Assembly: GCA_965662045.1 (NCBI GenBank)
Contig: CBFIGE010000005.1
Span: 97,378-161,377 of the forward strand
Reading direction: 5' to 3'
DNA: 64,000 bases
Origin: UBA3478 sp965662045
Lineage (GTDB): Bacteria > Bacteroidota > Bacteroidia > Flavobacteriales > Flavobacteriaceae
This document shows positions 26,169 through 35,684 of this stretch, piece after piece (position 1 is the first letter of the stretch; each line of letters starts with the position of its first letter). The notes under the pieces were generated by a model. The model saw only the letters and a program-made list of their open reading frames with translations. It was not told where the DNA came from and made no database searches. Made by a program: the position numbers and the translations under genes.

Positions 26169-27178
26169 ATATCCTAGTTACTGGAGCTGCCGGTTTTATT
26201 GGGTATTTCACCAGTTTAAGATTACTAAAAGAAGGGCATCGCGTCATTGGAATCGACAATATCAATTCTTATTATAGCACAACTCTTAAATTTGACAGGC
26301 TTGGACAATTGGGAATTTCTAAGATAGATGCTGAACAAGACAATATAAGATGTCACAGTGAAATCTACCCTCAGTTTAATTTTTATAAAATTGATATTGC
26401 AGATGCAGATGCTTTAGAGCAGCTTTTTGAGCGAGAGTCTTTCGATGTGGTATGTAATTTGGCTGCACAGGCTGGTGTTCGCTACTCCATCGAAAATCCA
26501 AAGGCTTATGTAGAAAGTAATATAGTCGGTTTTGTTAACATCTTAGAATGCTGTAGAAACCATGAGATTAAACATCTGGTTTACGCCAGTTCTTCTTCAG
26601 TATATGGTCAAAATGAAAAAGTTCCATTCTCGACTGAGGATAGAGTTGATCATCCAATAAGTCTTTATGCCGCTTCTAAAAAATCGAATGAACTAATGGC
26701 GCATACCTATAGTCATCTCTATAAATTTGCTACTACTGGCCTTAGATTTTTTACGGTATACGGTCCTTGGGGACGCCCAGACATGGCCTATTTTCTGTTT
26801 TGTGAGGCAATTAGAAAGCAAAAGCCTATCAAGGTCTTTAACAAGGGTAAATTAGAACGGGACTTTACCTATATCGATGATATCGTAGAGGGTATTGTCC
26901 GTATCATTTTAAAAGATACAGCTCAAAGAAAACCTTATAAACTTTATAATATTGGTAACAATCAATCCGTAAATCTTTTAGATTTCATTGACACCATCGA
27001 AAAAGAAATGGGAAGAGAAACCCATAAAGAATACGTTGAAATGCAAGCGGGTGATGTGTATAAAACTTGGGCAAATGTCGATGCGCTAATCAAAGACTAC
27101 GATTACCATCCCAATACAGAATTAGCTGCAGGTATCAAACAATTTGTTCAGTGGTACAAGGACTATTATAATTTTTGA
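26165..27178 (+). CDS. UDP-glucuronate 4-epimerase-like extended SDR
   Basis: This 337-residue NAD-dependent epimerase of the extended SDR family starts MNILVTGAAGFIGYF (cofactor motif) and has the catalytic YAASKKSNE at about residue 169. RYSIENPKAYVESNIVGFVN and FFTVYGPWGRPDMAYFLF are typical of UDP-glucuronate 4-epimerases (CapI/LpsL type), which make UDP-galacturonate. Its overlap with ugd, its substrate source, supports this. The end overlaps the convergent bshA gene by 13 bp. Confidence 0.92.
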   Translation: MNILVTGAAGFIGYFTSLRLLKEGHRVIGIDNINSYYSTTLKFDRLGQLGISKIDAEQDNIRCHSEIYPQFNFYKIDIADADALEQLFERESFDVVCNLAAQAGVRYSIENPKAYVESNIVGFVNILECCRNHEIKHLVYASSSSVYGQNEKVPFSTEDRVDHPISLYAASKKSNELMAHTYSHLYKFATTGLRFFTVYGPWGRPDMAYFLFCEAIRKQKPIKVFNKGKLERDFTYIDDIVEGIVRIILKDTAQRKPYKLYNIGNNQSVNLLDFIDTIEKEMGRETHKEYVEMQAGDVYKTWANVDALIKDYDYHPNTELAAGIKQFVQWYKDYYNF

Positions 27179-28314
27179 TTGACACTAGATTTGTGATAGG
27201 CTTTGTCATAAATCGATTCGTATAAAGGTAAAATCACATTAATATCAAATTTAAAAGAATGTTCTTGGGCTCTATCCTTAAACTCTTTTAATCGATTCTC
27301 GTCTTCAAGAATGTGAATAGTCGAGATAGACATACCTTCAATGTCACCGATTTCATTTAAAAATCCTGTAACTCCTTTTTCATTTACTTCTGGCAAACCT
27401 CCTGCATTAGAAGAAACAACAGCACATTTATTTGCCATGGCTTCTAGAGCAGACAATCCAAAACTCTCCATTTCAGAAGGCAGTAAGAACAAATCAGTCC
27501 AACACAATATTCGATCAATTTCTGAGCTGTTTCCCAAAAAGTGAACCTTATCAGACAATCCTAATTTGTCTACAAGTTTCTTTGCTTTATTTTTCTCAGG
27601 CCCCTCACCTACCATAACGAGTTTGGAAGGAATCTTTTGAGTTACCTTTTCAAATACTCTAATTACATCAGGGATTCTCTTGACCTTTCTAAAATTAGAT
27701 ACATGTGTTATAATTTTTTCCTCTGGTAAAGCCACTAAATGACGTTTACAGGGTTTTGTTTTATTCTTTTCGTACTTTGAAACATCTATGAAATTGGGAA
27801 TAACCTCTATCGGTCTTTGAATATTAAACATGTCATAGGTCATGTTTTTTAAACTGTGGCTGACTGCAGTTACCCAATCTGAATGATTTATACTAAAAGT
27901 TACTGCGGGCTTATAGAAAGGATGACTACCGACCAAAGTAACGTCTGTTCCGTGCAATGTAGTAATGATTGGAATGTTGTAACCTTCATCTTTCAACATG
28001 GTTTTGGCCATATAAGCTGCGTAAGCATTGGGAATCGCATAATGAACGTGAAGCACATCGATTTGATGTTTTCGAATGACGTTCACTAGCTTACTCGACA
28101 AGGCTAAATCATAAGGCTGGTGATTAAATAATGGATAATCAGGAACTTGAACCTCGTGAAAAAATATATTTTTATTTAACTGAGACAATCGAACGGGCTG
28201 CTTGTAGGTAACAAAATGTATTTCGTGCCCCTTATCTGCAAAAGCAAGACCGAGCTCTGTGGCTACTACGCCACTTCCTCCAAAAGTTGGAAAACAAACT
28301 ATAGCAATTTTCAA
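27166..28314 (-). CDS. bshA: N-acetyl-alpha-D-glucosaminyl L-malate synthase (bacillithiol synthesis)
   Basis: BshA is a GT4-family glycosyltransferase that joins UDP-GlcNAc and L-malate in the first step of bacillithiol synthesis, the low-molecular-weight thiol of Firmicutes and many Bacteroidota. The 382 residues open with CFPTFGGSGVVATELG, a BshA signature. It also has HVHYAIPNAYAAYMAK, TTLHGTDVTLVG and SEMESFGLSALEAMA (donor site). It follows the GH3-beta-lactamase gene by 27 bp, an order I recall from other flavobacteria. bshB and bshC are not in the window. Confidence 0.93.
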   Translation of the reverse strand: MKIAIVCFPTFGGSGVVATELGLAFADKGHEIHFVTYKQPVRLSQLNKNIFFHEVQVPDYPLFNHQPYDLALSSKLVNVIRKHQIDVLHVHYAIPNAYAAYMAKTMLKDEGYNIPIITTLHGTDVTLVGSHPFYKPAVTFSINHSDWVTAVSHSLKNMTYDMFNIQRPIEVIPNFIDVSKYEKNKTKPCKRHLVALPEEKIITHVSNFRKVKRIPDVIRVFEKVTQKIPSKLVMVGEGPEKNKAKKLVDKLGLSDKVHFLGNSSEIDRILCWTDLFLLPSEMESFGLSALEAMANKCAVVSSNAGGLPEVNEKGVTGFLNEIGDIEGMSISTIHILEDENRLKEFKDRAQEHSFKFDINVILPLYESIYDKAYHKSSVNQKL

Positions 28315-28341
28315 AAGCGCTTTTTAACAAAAATAAAGATA

Positions 28342-31233
28342 CTATTCGAGTATGGCATCATATACGGCTTGTTGAATACGAGTTCTGAGGTTTGAACGTA
28401 GTAAATGTGTATTATTTCCCTTAGGGTAAACGGCATTGGATAAAAAGACGAAGACAAGCTCTTTTTCTGGATCTGCCCAAACATACGTTCCAGTAAATCC
28501 GCTATGCCCAAAACTCTCTGAAGAAACACATCCACATGTAGGAACAGAATCTTTCAACTGCGGTTTATCAAATCCAACTCCACGCCTTACCCCCATATTA
28601 CAATAGTAGCAGGTGTTAAAATCGTTTATAGTATCAGCTTCAATATATTTCTTGTCCGCATAGACACCACCATATAAATACATTTGCATAAGCTTATAAA
28701 GCTCTAAACTGTTAGAGAATAATCCAGCATGACCAGCAACTCCTCCTAAAATAGCCGCTCCTTTATCGTGCACAAAGCCTTGAATTTTTTGTTTTCTGAA
28801 CTTTTTTTCTATAACCGTCGGGGTAATTTTCTCTTTTGTATACCAGTTATTTGGATTAAACCCTATTCTATTGAATCCAGCGGGTAGGTATAAGAAATCT
28901 TTGACTAAGTTTTCTAAAGAAGTCTTGTATTTGGTTTCTAAATAATACTGCATCAAATAATAGGGAAGGTCACTGTATATATATTCTTTAGAAACAGCTT
29001 TGGCCTGTGTTATTTGATTGAGAATACGATCTGACATTTCATCTGTGATGTATAAATCGTCTGCCACTTTTAGCGGAAAGGATTCACTTTGTTCTCTAGC
29101 GTAATGAGAATCTAACGGATCAAGATTTTTTTCATTGACTGTTTCTTGGTAAAAAGGAATTCCAGCTGGGAATTGTCCATAATGAGATAAGGCACTTCTA
29201 ATGGTTTGATCAGCAAATTCAGATTCTACTAAAGCGGGAATTAATGTTGACAAAGAATCAGAGAGTTGTAATTCTTGATTTTGCACTTCATTCATCAAAA
29301 TAGGTAGGGTGGCTGCGATTTTCGTAACTGAAGCAAGGTCATACAAGTGGTCCCATTTTACTTTAGTTTTTTTTGCGTAGGAGTGATACCCGAAAGACTT
29401 ATGAAAGATAATTTTTCCATTTCTTCCGACGACTATTTGTGCACCTGGAAACATGAGAGAATCTAAACCAATTTTGACTAAAGAATCTACTTTGGTCAGT
29501 TTCTTCGAAGAAAATCCAACTATTTCAGGTGTAAATGAAAGTGATATAGTTTGTAAAGCTGTTGTTTCGAGTCCCATTCCTTGACTAAAAATTGTATTAA
29601 CACCAACAGGAAGTCGTCCCTCAGAAGCGAAGGCACCAAAAAGCAGCTGGGCTGTTTTAGCTTGCGCAATTTCGCTGTTTTGATAAGACATTACAATTTC
29701 ATCAAAGTTCTCAATTATTGGAATATCATCAAGAGAATAGGGTTTTGAAAATAGAACCAAAGCCTTTTTAGCAGGCCATTGATTCAATACATCGAGGCTC
29801 TTTAAGTCCTGTTTAGACCACTTATGCGACTTGTAAGGATTGATATTGGATTTATGAAAACCAACTATAATATGATCTGCCTCAGATAACTTATCCATGA
29901 CGTTTTTATCCACCCCATTGTGAAGTTCTACCTTTTCGATGTATCCGTAAAAATTCAAGGTTTTTAAAAATGTTTGGTGATCGCTATCTCCTAAGGGCAC
30001 ATAGACAATTTTAGTCGATGGTGATAACGGAATGCCGTTATTTTCATTTTTTAAAACTGTAATAGACTTTTCTACTAGTTTTTCATTGAGAATGAAATCT
30101 TTAGGAGAAGCCAAGTCTTGATTGATATTCACTTCTTCTACAAACCGATTTTTGAATAAGCCATTATCCAATTTGAGTTGAAGGATTTTTTTAACAGCAC
30201 TGGCCATCTGTTTTTCACGGATTATTCCGTTTCTGTAGGCCGTTAGAACACTTGTAAAAGACTTTTTGTAATCTGCCGGAAATACGAGTAATTCGTTACC
30301 TGCCAAAAAGGCCTCGAGTGCTACATCTTTCTCATTGCTAACCGTAGCACCTTTCATATTGAGGGCATCAGACACGACTAAGCCTTTAAAACCTAATTCT
30401 TTTCTAAGCAAACCTTGAATAATTTCTTTAGACAATGATGCAGGAACATCAGTCTTCGATTTTTGAAAGGCTGGAACAGATAAATGAGCAACCATTACCG
30501 CTTTTAGCCCTTCATCAATTAGTTTTTCATAAGGATACAACTCCACCTGCCGCAATCGATCTTCGGAATGCGCTACTTGAGGTAAAGCCAAATGTGAATC
30601 CACTTCAGTATCTCCATGACCAGGAAAATGCTTTGCCACAGCTAAAACTCCTGCAGAATCAAGTCCTTTTGAAAACGCTAATGCTCTTTTTGTCACCTCC
30701 CCTGGCGAAGATCCAAAGGATCGATTTCCAATAATTGGGTTTAAGGGATTAGTATTAATATCCACCACTGGCGCAAAATTGATGTGAACGCCGATTCGTT
30801 TGCAATGAAGACCAATTCTATAGCCTAATTCCTTGAGTAAATCCATGTCTTGAATAGCTCCCAAGGTCATGTTCCAAGGAAACTTCAAAACGTTTCTAAG
30901 ACGCATTGCTAAACCCCATTCTGCATCCATTCCAATTGCTAATGGAGTTTTTGCTAAGGCTTGGAACCTATTGGTTAATTTGAGTTGTTCTTTAGGCGTT
31001 CCAGTTGAAAAAAGTAAATTTCCTAAATAATATCGGGTGATAAGGGTATCAATCTCAGCGGGATCGGATTCACTTTCTGAATTGAGATAAACCATAAAGA
31101 GCTGACCTACCCTCTCTTTGTTGTTCAAAGTTTGGTACAAACTATCAACCTCAGAATTTGATTTTTGCTGAGCCCATGTGCTTGAAAATATGAATACTCC
31201 TAAAAGGTAAAGACCTAAGACTTTTTTGTTCAT
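28342..31233 (-). CDS. GH3 glycosidase-beta-lactamase family fusion
   Basis: This 963-residue secreted fusion (signal ends STWAQQ) joins two enzymes. Residues about 25-380 form a GH3 domain with the NagZ-type motif KHFPGHGDTEVDSH (about 205-218) and VVSDALNMKGA, holding the nucleophile Asp. A GH3 C-terminal-like region follows. From about 600 a class C beta-lactamase/DD-peptidase fold has the Ser-x-x-Lys motif SVTK in DLASVTKIAAT. The YxN triad position appears as YSD (IYSDLPYY). Such fusions likely recycle peptidoglycan or cleave GlcNAc and peptide bonds. It forms an operon with bshA. Confidence 0.92.
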   Translation of the reverse strand: MNKKVLGLYLLGVFIFSSTWAQQKSNSEVDSLYQTLNNKERVGQLFMVYLNSESESDPAEIDTLITRYYLGNLLFSTGTPKEQLKLTNRFQALAKTPLAIGMDAEWGLAMRLRNVLKFPWNMTLGAIQDMDLLKELGYRIGLHCKRIGVHINFAPVVDINTNPLNPIIGNRSFGSSPGEVTKRALAFSKGLDSAGVLAVAKHFPGHGDTEVDSHLALPQVAHSEDRLRQVELYPYEKLIDEGLKAVMVAHLSVPAFQKSKTDVPASLSKEIIQGLLRKELGFKGLVVSDALNMKGATVSNEKDVALEAFLAGNELLVFPADYKKSFTSVLTAYRNGIIREKQMASAVKKILQLKLDNGLFKNRFVEEVNINQDLASPKDFILNEKLVEKSITVLKNENNGIPLSPSTKIVYVPLGDSDHQTFLKTLNFYGYIEKVELHNGVDKNVMDKLSEADHIIVGFHKSNINPYKSHKWSKQDLKSLDVLNQWPAKKALVLFSKPYSLDDIPIIENFDEIVMSYQNSEIAQAKTAQLLFGAFASEGRLPVGVNTIFSQGMGLETTALQTISLSFTPEIVGFSSKKLTKVDSLVKIGLDSLMFPGAQIVVGRNGKIIFHKSFGYHSYAKKTKVKWDHLYDLASVTKIAATLPILMNEVQNQELQLSDSLSTLIPALVESEFADQTIRSALSHYGQFPAGIPFYQETVNEKNLDPLDSHYAREQSESFPLKVADDLYITDEMSDRILNQITQAKAVSKEYIYSDLPYYLMQYYLETKYKTSLENLVKDFLYLPAGFNRIGFNPNNWYTKEKITPTVIEKKFRKQKIQGFVHDKGAAILGGVAGHAGLFSNSLELYKLMQMYLYGGVYADKKYIEADTINDFNTCYYCNMGVRRGVGFDKPQLKDSVPTCGCVSSESFGHSGFTGTYVWADPEKELVFVFLSNAVYPKGNNTHLLRSNLRTRIQQAVYDAILE

Positions 31234-31350
31234 TTAATGCATTGCTTAAACCGATCTACTACTTAGTAACGGGAAATAAATAAACCCATTATAACTCAAA
31301 GCAAATTAATTAAAATCACAATGAGTAAAAGTTAAACTAATAGGTAATTA

Positions 31351-31986
31351 CTAGAAAAAAGATTGTATCCAGTCCGGAAGGCTTAGAATTCGTCGAATGA
31401 GTTCATCGAATAAGCCTCGTTTATAATTGTATACATAAACAAGATAAGTGGTAAATAGCACCCCTACTCCTGATAAAACCGAACTCAAACGAATCGGTAC
31501 TTTTTTTACATGCATTGGTCTTGACTCTGATATTTTTTCCTTTTGGTCTTTCTCTAACACTAGAGGGCCTTCAGTAAAGGTGGAATCGCTAGAGCTAACA
31601 TTGCTGTTAGAAGAATAATTCCATCTCTTGCGATATCCTCTTATGTCGTAGTGAACAAAAGTATCGTAAAGCCCCATTCCACCAGTGTGTATTTTTCCTT
31701 TGTGCTGCAACTCATCTAATTGTTGGAAAACTTGTGTAGAATTCATTCCGCTAACAACGATATCGGCGGCTTTACCGAGGACGTGCTGAGATCTACTCGA
31801 ACTGCCAGGAATAGTATTATTGTAAGACTCACATCTATAGCCACTATTGATGTTAATAGGACGTTGAATGTAATTTCTGATGTATTGTAATTCTTCAGCT
31901 AATCGTTGCACATTCAACTCAACGGTTAATGGCATTTCACATCCACAACTGCAATCAAATTCGTGTTTTTTAAAATTTTGAGTCAC
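31351..31986 (-). CDS. M15-family peptidoglycan peptidase with C-terminal membrane helix
   Basis: This 211-residue protein has a Peptidase M15A domain at about residues 1-125. Zinc ligands and catalytic residues can be read in SRSQHVLGKAADI (His and Asp) and TFVHYDIRGYR (His). Two Cys pairs near the start (CSCGC) are common in this group. A Ser-rich linker leads to a hydrophobic helix at about 168-185, so it is tail-anchored; no N-terminal signal is visible. The start codon is GTG. It resembles phage endolysin or cell-wall hydrolase modules, but no phage genes adjoin it. Confidence 0.85.
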   Translation of the reverse strand: MTQNFKKHEFDCSCGCEMPLTVELNVQRLAEELQYIRNYIQRPININSGYRCESYNNTIPGSSSRSQHVLGKAADIVVSGMNSTQVFQQLDELQHKGKIHTGGMGLYDTFVHYDIRGYRKRWNYSSNSNVSSSDSTFTEGPLVLEKDQKEKISESRPMHVKKVPIRLSSVLSGVGVLFTTYLVYVYNYKRGLFDELIRRILSLPDWIQSFF

Positions 31987-32104
31987 TGTTTAGGTAGCAC
32001 TTTTAGGTTCAACCTATAATTTAGAACTCTAAATCCAGAGATTAAATGTACCCTTCCAATAATTAGATAAACGGCGCTAAGTTTCGATAAAACAAATAAC
32101 TACA

Positions 32105-32590
32105 TTATTTGATAAACCGAGAATGCCAGCTCTCAGCAGCGGGCACCTCCCAATTAGATTCAAACTCTGCTTTGGTGGTTACCAGATTATTGAAAACAAT
32201 GGTGTTCGCAGATATAGATTTGTCTTTGGCCATTTGCTTGAACTCCTTCAAGGCTTTATAAGCAATAAATTGCCCATGCTTAAATGAAACGTTCATATTA
32301 TCCATAAGCACTACATTAAACTTCTGCTCAAACTCTTGAATAAGGCGTACGGAGGCGTCGATTGAACAACCTGATGGTGCTTGATGCACTTGATCAACAG
32401 CTATAACTATAAAACGATTGTAAGGCGTTTTAAAACCAGCCTTTAACGGATGTCCATGTGTTCCCCAGGCTTCAATAAAGGATTTAAGCGCCTCATTTAT
32501 TTCTCTTTGTTCTTGTTCAGAAAAAGTTCTGTTACATTGATAAATCCAGATTCGTGATGATTCTGGTAGTTCTTCAAATTCTATATTCAT
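32105..32590 (-). CDS. conserved Bacteroidota protein downstream of Fe-S genes
   Basis: This is 161 residues from the Met at 32590 (MNIEFEELPESSRIWIYQ). I prefer that start because it comes 1 bp after the preceding stop; a TTG/ATG further up lies in the upstream gene. Similar proteins are often labelled ABC transporter ATPase, but there is no Walker motif or signature here, so that label seems wrong. Its constant position after the HdrB-like gene suggests a role linked to that Fe-S module. The function is unknown. Confidence 0.75.
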   Translation of the reverse strand: MNIEFEELPESSRIWIYQCNRTFSEQEQREINEALKSFIEAWGTHGHPLKAGFKTPYNRFIVIAVDQVHQAPSGCSIDASVRLIQEFEQKFNVVLMDNMNVSFKHGQFIAYKALKEFKQMAKDKSISANTIVFNNLVTTKAEFESNWEVPAAESWHSRFIK

Positions 32591-32591
32591 A

Positions 32592-33386
32592 TTACAAGTC
32601 TGCTGCCTCAGCAATAAGCTCAGCGATATCTTTTACTTCTGTGGTGTTCGATTCGTCCTCAAATGAAAGACCATCATTCATCATGATGTTACAAAACGGA
32701 CAAGAGGAGGCCAAAATATCCGCATTTGTCGCTTTGACCTGCTCAGCGCGTTCAACATTTATTTCTTTATTCCCCTTTTCAGATTCTTTGAACATCTGTG
32801 CTCCTCCAGCTCCACAACAAAGTCCGTTTTTTTTGCATTTTTTCATTTCCACTAGCTCAGCATCTAACTTGGTAAGCACCTCTCTTGGGATTTCATAGAT
32901 ATTGTTAGCTCTGCTTAAATAACAGGGGTCGTGATATGTAATTTTCTTTCCCTTAAAATTACCACCACTGACCAAAAGTTTGTTTGTAGAAAATAGTTCA
33001 GCTATTAGTTGTGTGTGATGTATCACATTGTAATGACCTCCTAATCCAGGATATTCATTTTTTAGAGTATTAAAACAGTGAGGACAGGCCGTGACTATAT
33101 TCTGTGTTTCATAGGCATTTAAAATCTCTATATTACTCATGGCCTGCATTTGAAATAAGAATTCATTACCTGCTCTTTTTGCAGGGTCTCCACTACAACT
33201 TTCTTCTTGGCCTAAAACGGCAAAACTCACCTTTGAAGCCTGTAAAATTTTTGCAAAAGCTTTAGTGATTTTTTTAGCGCGATCATCAAAGCTACCAGCA
33301 CATCCAACCCAAAACACATAATCAGGTTTTATGCCTTGAGCTTGCAATTCTGCCAATGTGGGAATTTTTATTGCTGATTTATCCAT
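32592..33386 (-). CDS. HdrB-like (Fe-S)-binding oxidoreductase subunit with CCG domains
   Basis: This 264-residue soluble protein has Cys-rich CCG motifs: WVGCAGSFD, TACPHCFNT, HDPCYLSR, LCCGAGGAQM and ASSCPFCN. These bind unusual Fe-S clusters in heterodisulfide-reductase HdrB/HdrD, GlpC and LutA relatives. The next gene upstream, 6 bp away, encodes the membrane Fe-S partner. Together they likely form a quinone-linked oxidoreductase; the donor is unknown. Confidence 0.88.
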   Translation of the reverse strand: MDKSAIKIPTLAELQAQGIKPDYVFWVGCAGSFDDRAKKITKAFAKILQASKVSFAVLGQEESCSGDPAKRAGNEFLFQMQAMSNIEILNAYETQNIVTACPHCFNTLKNEYPGLGGHYNVIHHTQLIAELFSTNKLLVSGGNFKGKKITYHDPCYLSRANNIYEIPREVLTKLDAELVEMKKCKKNGLCCGAGGAQMFKESEKGNKEINVERAEQVKATNADILASSCPFCNIMMNDGLSFEDESNTTEVKDIAELIAEAADL

Positions 33387-33392
33387 TTTATT

Positions 33393-34697
33393 TTAATCTT
33401 TTGTCCAATTCATGCGGTCTTTAGGGCTAAAGGGCCATGGTGCTCCATTGTTTTCCATATTTGTCATCATTGAATTCAGATCAGCAGGACCAGAAGATTC
33501 TTCCATTATCAAATAACGCCTCATATCTAAAATAATTGATACTGGATCTATCAAAATTGGGCAAGCTTCTACACAAGCATTACAAGTTGTGCAAGCCCAG
33601 AGTTCTTCTCTTGAGATATAGCCGTCGAGTAAATGCTTTTCTTCATTTAATTTTTTGTCTTTATCTCCGATTAATTCCGTAGCTCGATCTCTCGTATCCA
33701 TCATAATTTTTCTTGGAGAGAGTTTTTTCCCAGTTAAATGTGCCGGACAAACAGAGGTGCATCTACCGCATTCTGTGCAACTAAATGCATTCAATAATTG
33801 CAATACACTTAAATCTGTTACATCCTTAGCGCCAAATGAAGGTATGGAATTTTCGTCTGCACTTTGAGCAGCGTTTGGATCCATAAAAGCCTTCACTTCA
33901 TTGGTGACCGATTGCATATTATTCATATTCCCTATGGCTCCTAATCTAGCAAAGAATGTATTTGGAAACGCCAAAATGATATGCAGGTGCTTCGAATAAT
34001 ATAGATAATTTAAGAAGCATAATATACCTATGATATGTAACCACCAAAAACTTCGTTCAAATACAATGAGAGTAGAAGTCTCCATAGACTCAAATAGAGG
34101 TGTAAAGATTGTACTTACAGGGAAAAAGCCAGCTTCTGTATAATGCACTACTCCTCTAGACTGCAAGACCAGATCAGATGAGTTCATTCCAAAAAAAAGC
34201 AGCATCAAAAGAACTTCGAAATACAAAATAAAATCTGCATCAAGTTTGGGCCACCCTTTCATTTCAGACAATCTAAATCTTCTAATTCTCAACACATTTC
34301 TTCGAATCCAAAAAAGTACAACAGCTAACAAAACTAGTGCTGCAAAAATTTCTAGAGTCGCAGTAAAGCCATCATAAAAGCTACCTAAAACTCGATATAA
34401 AATTCGGTGTGTTCCAAAGAGACCATCTATTAGAATTTCTATGAGCTCAATATTGACAACAAAAAAACCGATATAAACGATTAGGTGAAGAATGGCAGCT
34501 ATAGGTCTTGATCCCATTTTTGATTGTCCAAAAGCAACTTTGAGCATTTGTTTCCCACGTTCACTACTATTAGTATAATCAAAATTACCTTGACCTTGAT
34601 TTATAGCCTTTTTGAGTTTACTAGCGTTTTTAAAGAGCACAAAAAGTGCAACAATCCAAATCGACACGAATATGACGGAACTAAGCATTGTACTCAT
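33393..34697 (-). CDS. membrane (Fe-S)-binding oxidoreductase subunit, HdrC/HdrE-like
   Basis: This 434-residue protein has five or six membrane helices in residues 1-270, with His residues that could bind heme b. A cytoplasmic domain follows with two 4Fe-4S motifs: CTECGRCTSVCP at about 305 and CTTCNACVEACP at about 370. The layout fuses a NarI-like membrane part with an HdrC-like ferredoxin. With the HdrB-like partner it resembles HdrDE or DsrMK complexes that pass electrons between quinones and soluble carriers. It sits in an operon with MlaD and amidase genes, 3 bp after mlaD. Confidence 0.9.
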   Translation of the reverse strand: MSTMLSSVIFVSIWIVALFVLFKNASKLKKAINQGQGNFDYTNSSERGKQMLKVAFGQSKMGSRPIAAILHLIVYIGFFVVNIELIEILIDGLFGTHRILYRVLGSFYDGFTATLEIFAALVLLAVVLFWIRRNVLRIRRFRLSEMKGWPKLDADFILYFEVLLMLLFFGMNSSDLVLQSRGVVHYTEAGFFPVSTIFTPLFESMETSTLIVFERSFWWLHIIGILCFLNYLYYSKHLHIILAFPNTFFARLGAIGNMNNMQSVTNEVKAFMDPNAAQSADENSIPSFGAKDVTDLSVLQLLNAFSCTECGRCTSVCPAHLTGKKLSPRKIMMDTRDRATELIGDKDKKLNEEKHLLDGYISREELWACTTCNACVEACPILIDPVSIILDMRRYLIMEESSGPADLNSMMTNMENNGAPWPFSPKDRMNWTKD

Positions 34698-34700
34698 GTA

Positions 34701-35681
34701 CTATTCTTGTTTTAATTCAGATTTTGCAGGATCATCCGTGGGCAAGACATATGCTTTTTGTTTTTTTCCAAAAAGCGAAATGTCGATATAACGTTTAGGA
34801 TTTAACCTCAAATCTTGCAGAAGTAATTCCAATTCTTTTGATGTATTCAATAAATTTTGATGTAATTCGTCGTTGGACATCATTTTTCCTAAACTACCTT
34901 CACCTTTTTCGAGTTGCTCAAGGATTGCTGATAGCTTTTTGGTTATTTCCTTGCTCTGCGAAACAATAGTGGCTACATCGTCAGCGGGTATACTGTCAGT
35001 CATCTCTTTGAGATTTTGACTAATTTGATTGGTGTTTTTTAAAGTGCTTTTAATATCTGAATTCGATGTAGCCATCAAATCATCTAAACTTGTGGTAATA
35101 CCGTTTAAGCTTTTCGATATTTCTAACAACTCTGCACTTGTTTGTCTCAGATTTGCTTGAGTATTTACATCTAGCACATTATTTATAGAGACAACTAAAC
35201 TATCCGCGTTGCTAATAGCGTCTTCAACTTTTAATTGTAAAGGGGTTAATTTTTGTTGCACTAATTCTGTAATTCCAGGTTTTACAGCTGTCTGCAGGGT
35301 GTCTCCACTTTGAGCTAGCTTTGCATTATCAAATCTTTGGACAATTTGAATACCCTTACCTCCAATAATACCTGTATCATAAAGCTCTGCAACCGAATTT
35401 TTCGAAAATTCAAAATCTGTTGTGATAGAGAGCGTTACTAAAAGTTGGCCTCTTTGATTTAAAAAACCAACGTTTTGAATCGTTCCTACACTAAACCCAT
35501 TCAAACTCACCGGGGTTCCACTTTGAAGGCCTCCTACATGATCGTAAACTGCATAAAAAGTTTTGGAAGAGTCAAAAAGAGAGGAAGACTTTAAATAATT
35601 CAATCCGAAGATTGAAGCGCAAATTCCAACGGCTGCGACAAAACCTGCTTTTAATTCTTGGGATATTTTCAAACTCATCAA
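34701..35681 (-). CDS. MlaD/MCE family lipid-transport protein
   Basis: This 326-residue protein has an N-terminal membrane helix (about residues 10-28) and an MCE domain at about 38-115 (GLQSGTPVSLNGFSVGTIQNV, AELYDTGIIGGKGIQI). A long helical region with coiled-coil character follows. MCE proteins form hexamers that carry phospholipids between membranes; the helical tail may form a needle-like channel as in PqiB/YebT. It lies 3 bp after an amidase gene. The ATPase and permease of an Mla system are not in the window. Confidence 0.9.
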   Translation of the reverse strand: MMSLKISQELKAGFVAAVGICASIFGLNYLKSSSLFDSSKTFYAVYDHVGGLQSGTPVSLNGFSVGTIQNVGFLNQRGQLLVTLSITTDFEFSKNSVAELYDTGIIGGKGIQIVQRFDNAKLAQSGDTLQTAVKPGITELVQQKLTPLQLKVEDAISNADSLVVSINNVLDVNTQANLRQTSAELLEISKSLNGITTSLDDLMATSNSDIKSTLKNTNQISQNLKEMTDSIPADDVATIVSQSKEITKKLSAILEQLEKGEGSLGKMMSNDELHQNLLNTSKELELLLQDLRLNPKRYIDISLFGKKQKAYVLPTDDPAKSELKQE

Positions 35682-35684
35682 ATC

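Noticed and set aside
31351..31986. Prophage remnant suggested by an endolysin-like M15 peptidase
   Set aside because: No holin, tail, capsid or integrase genes adjoin it, and it has a C-terminal membrane helix, which suits a cellular wall enzyme.
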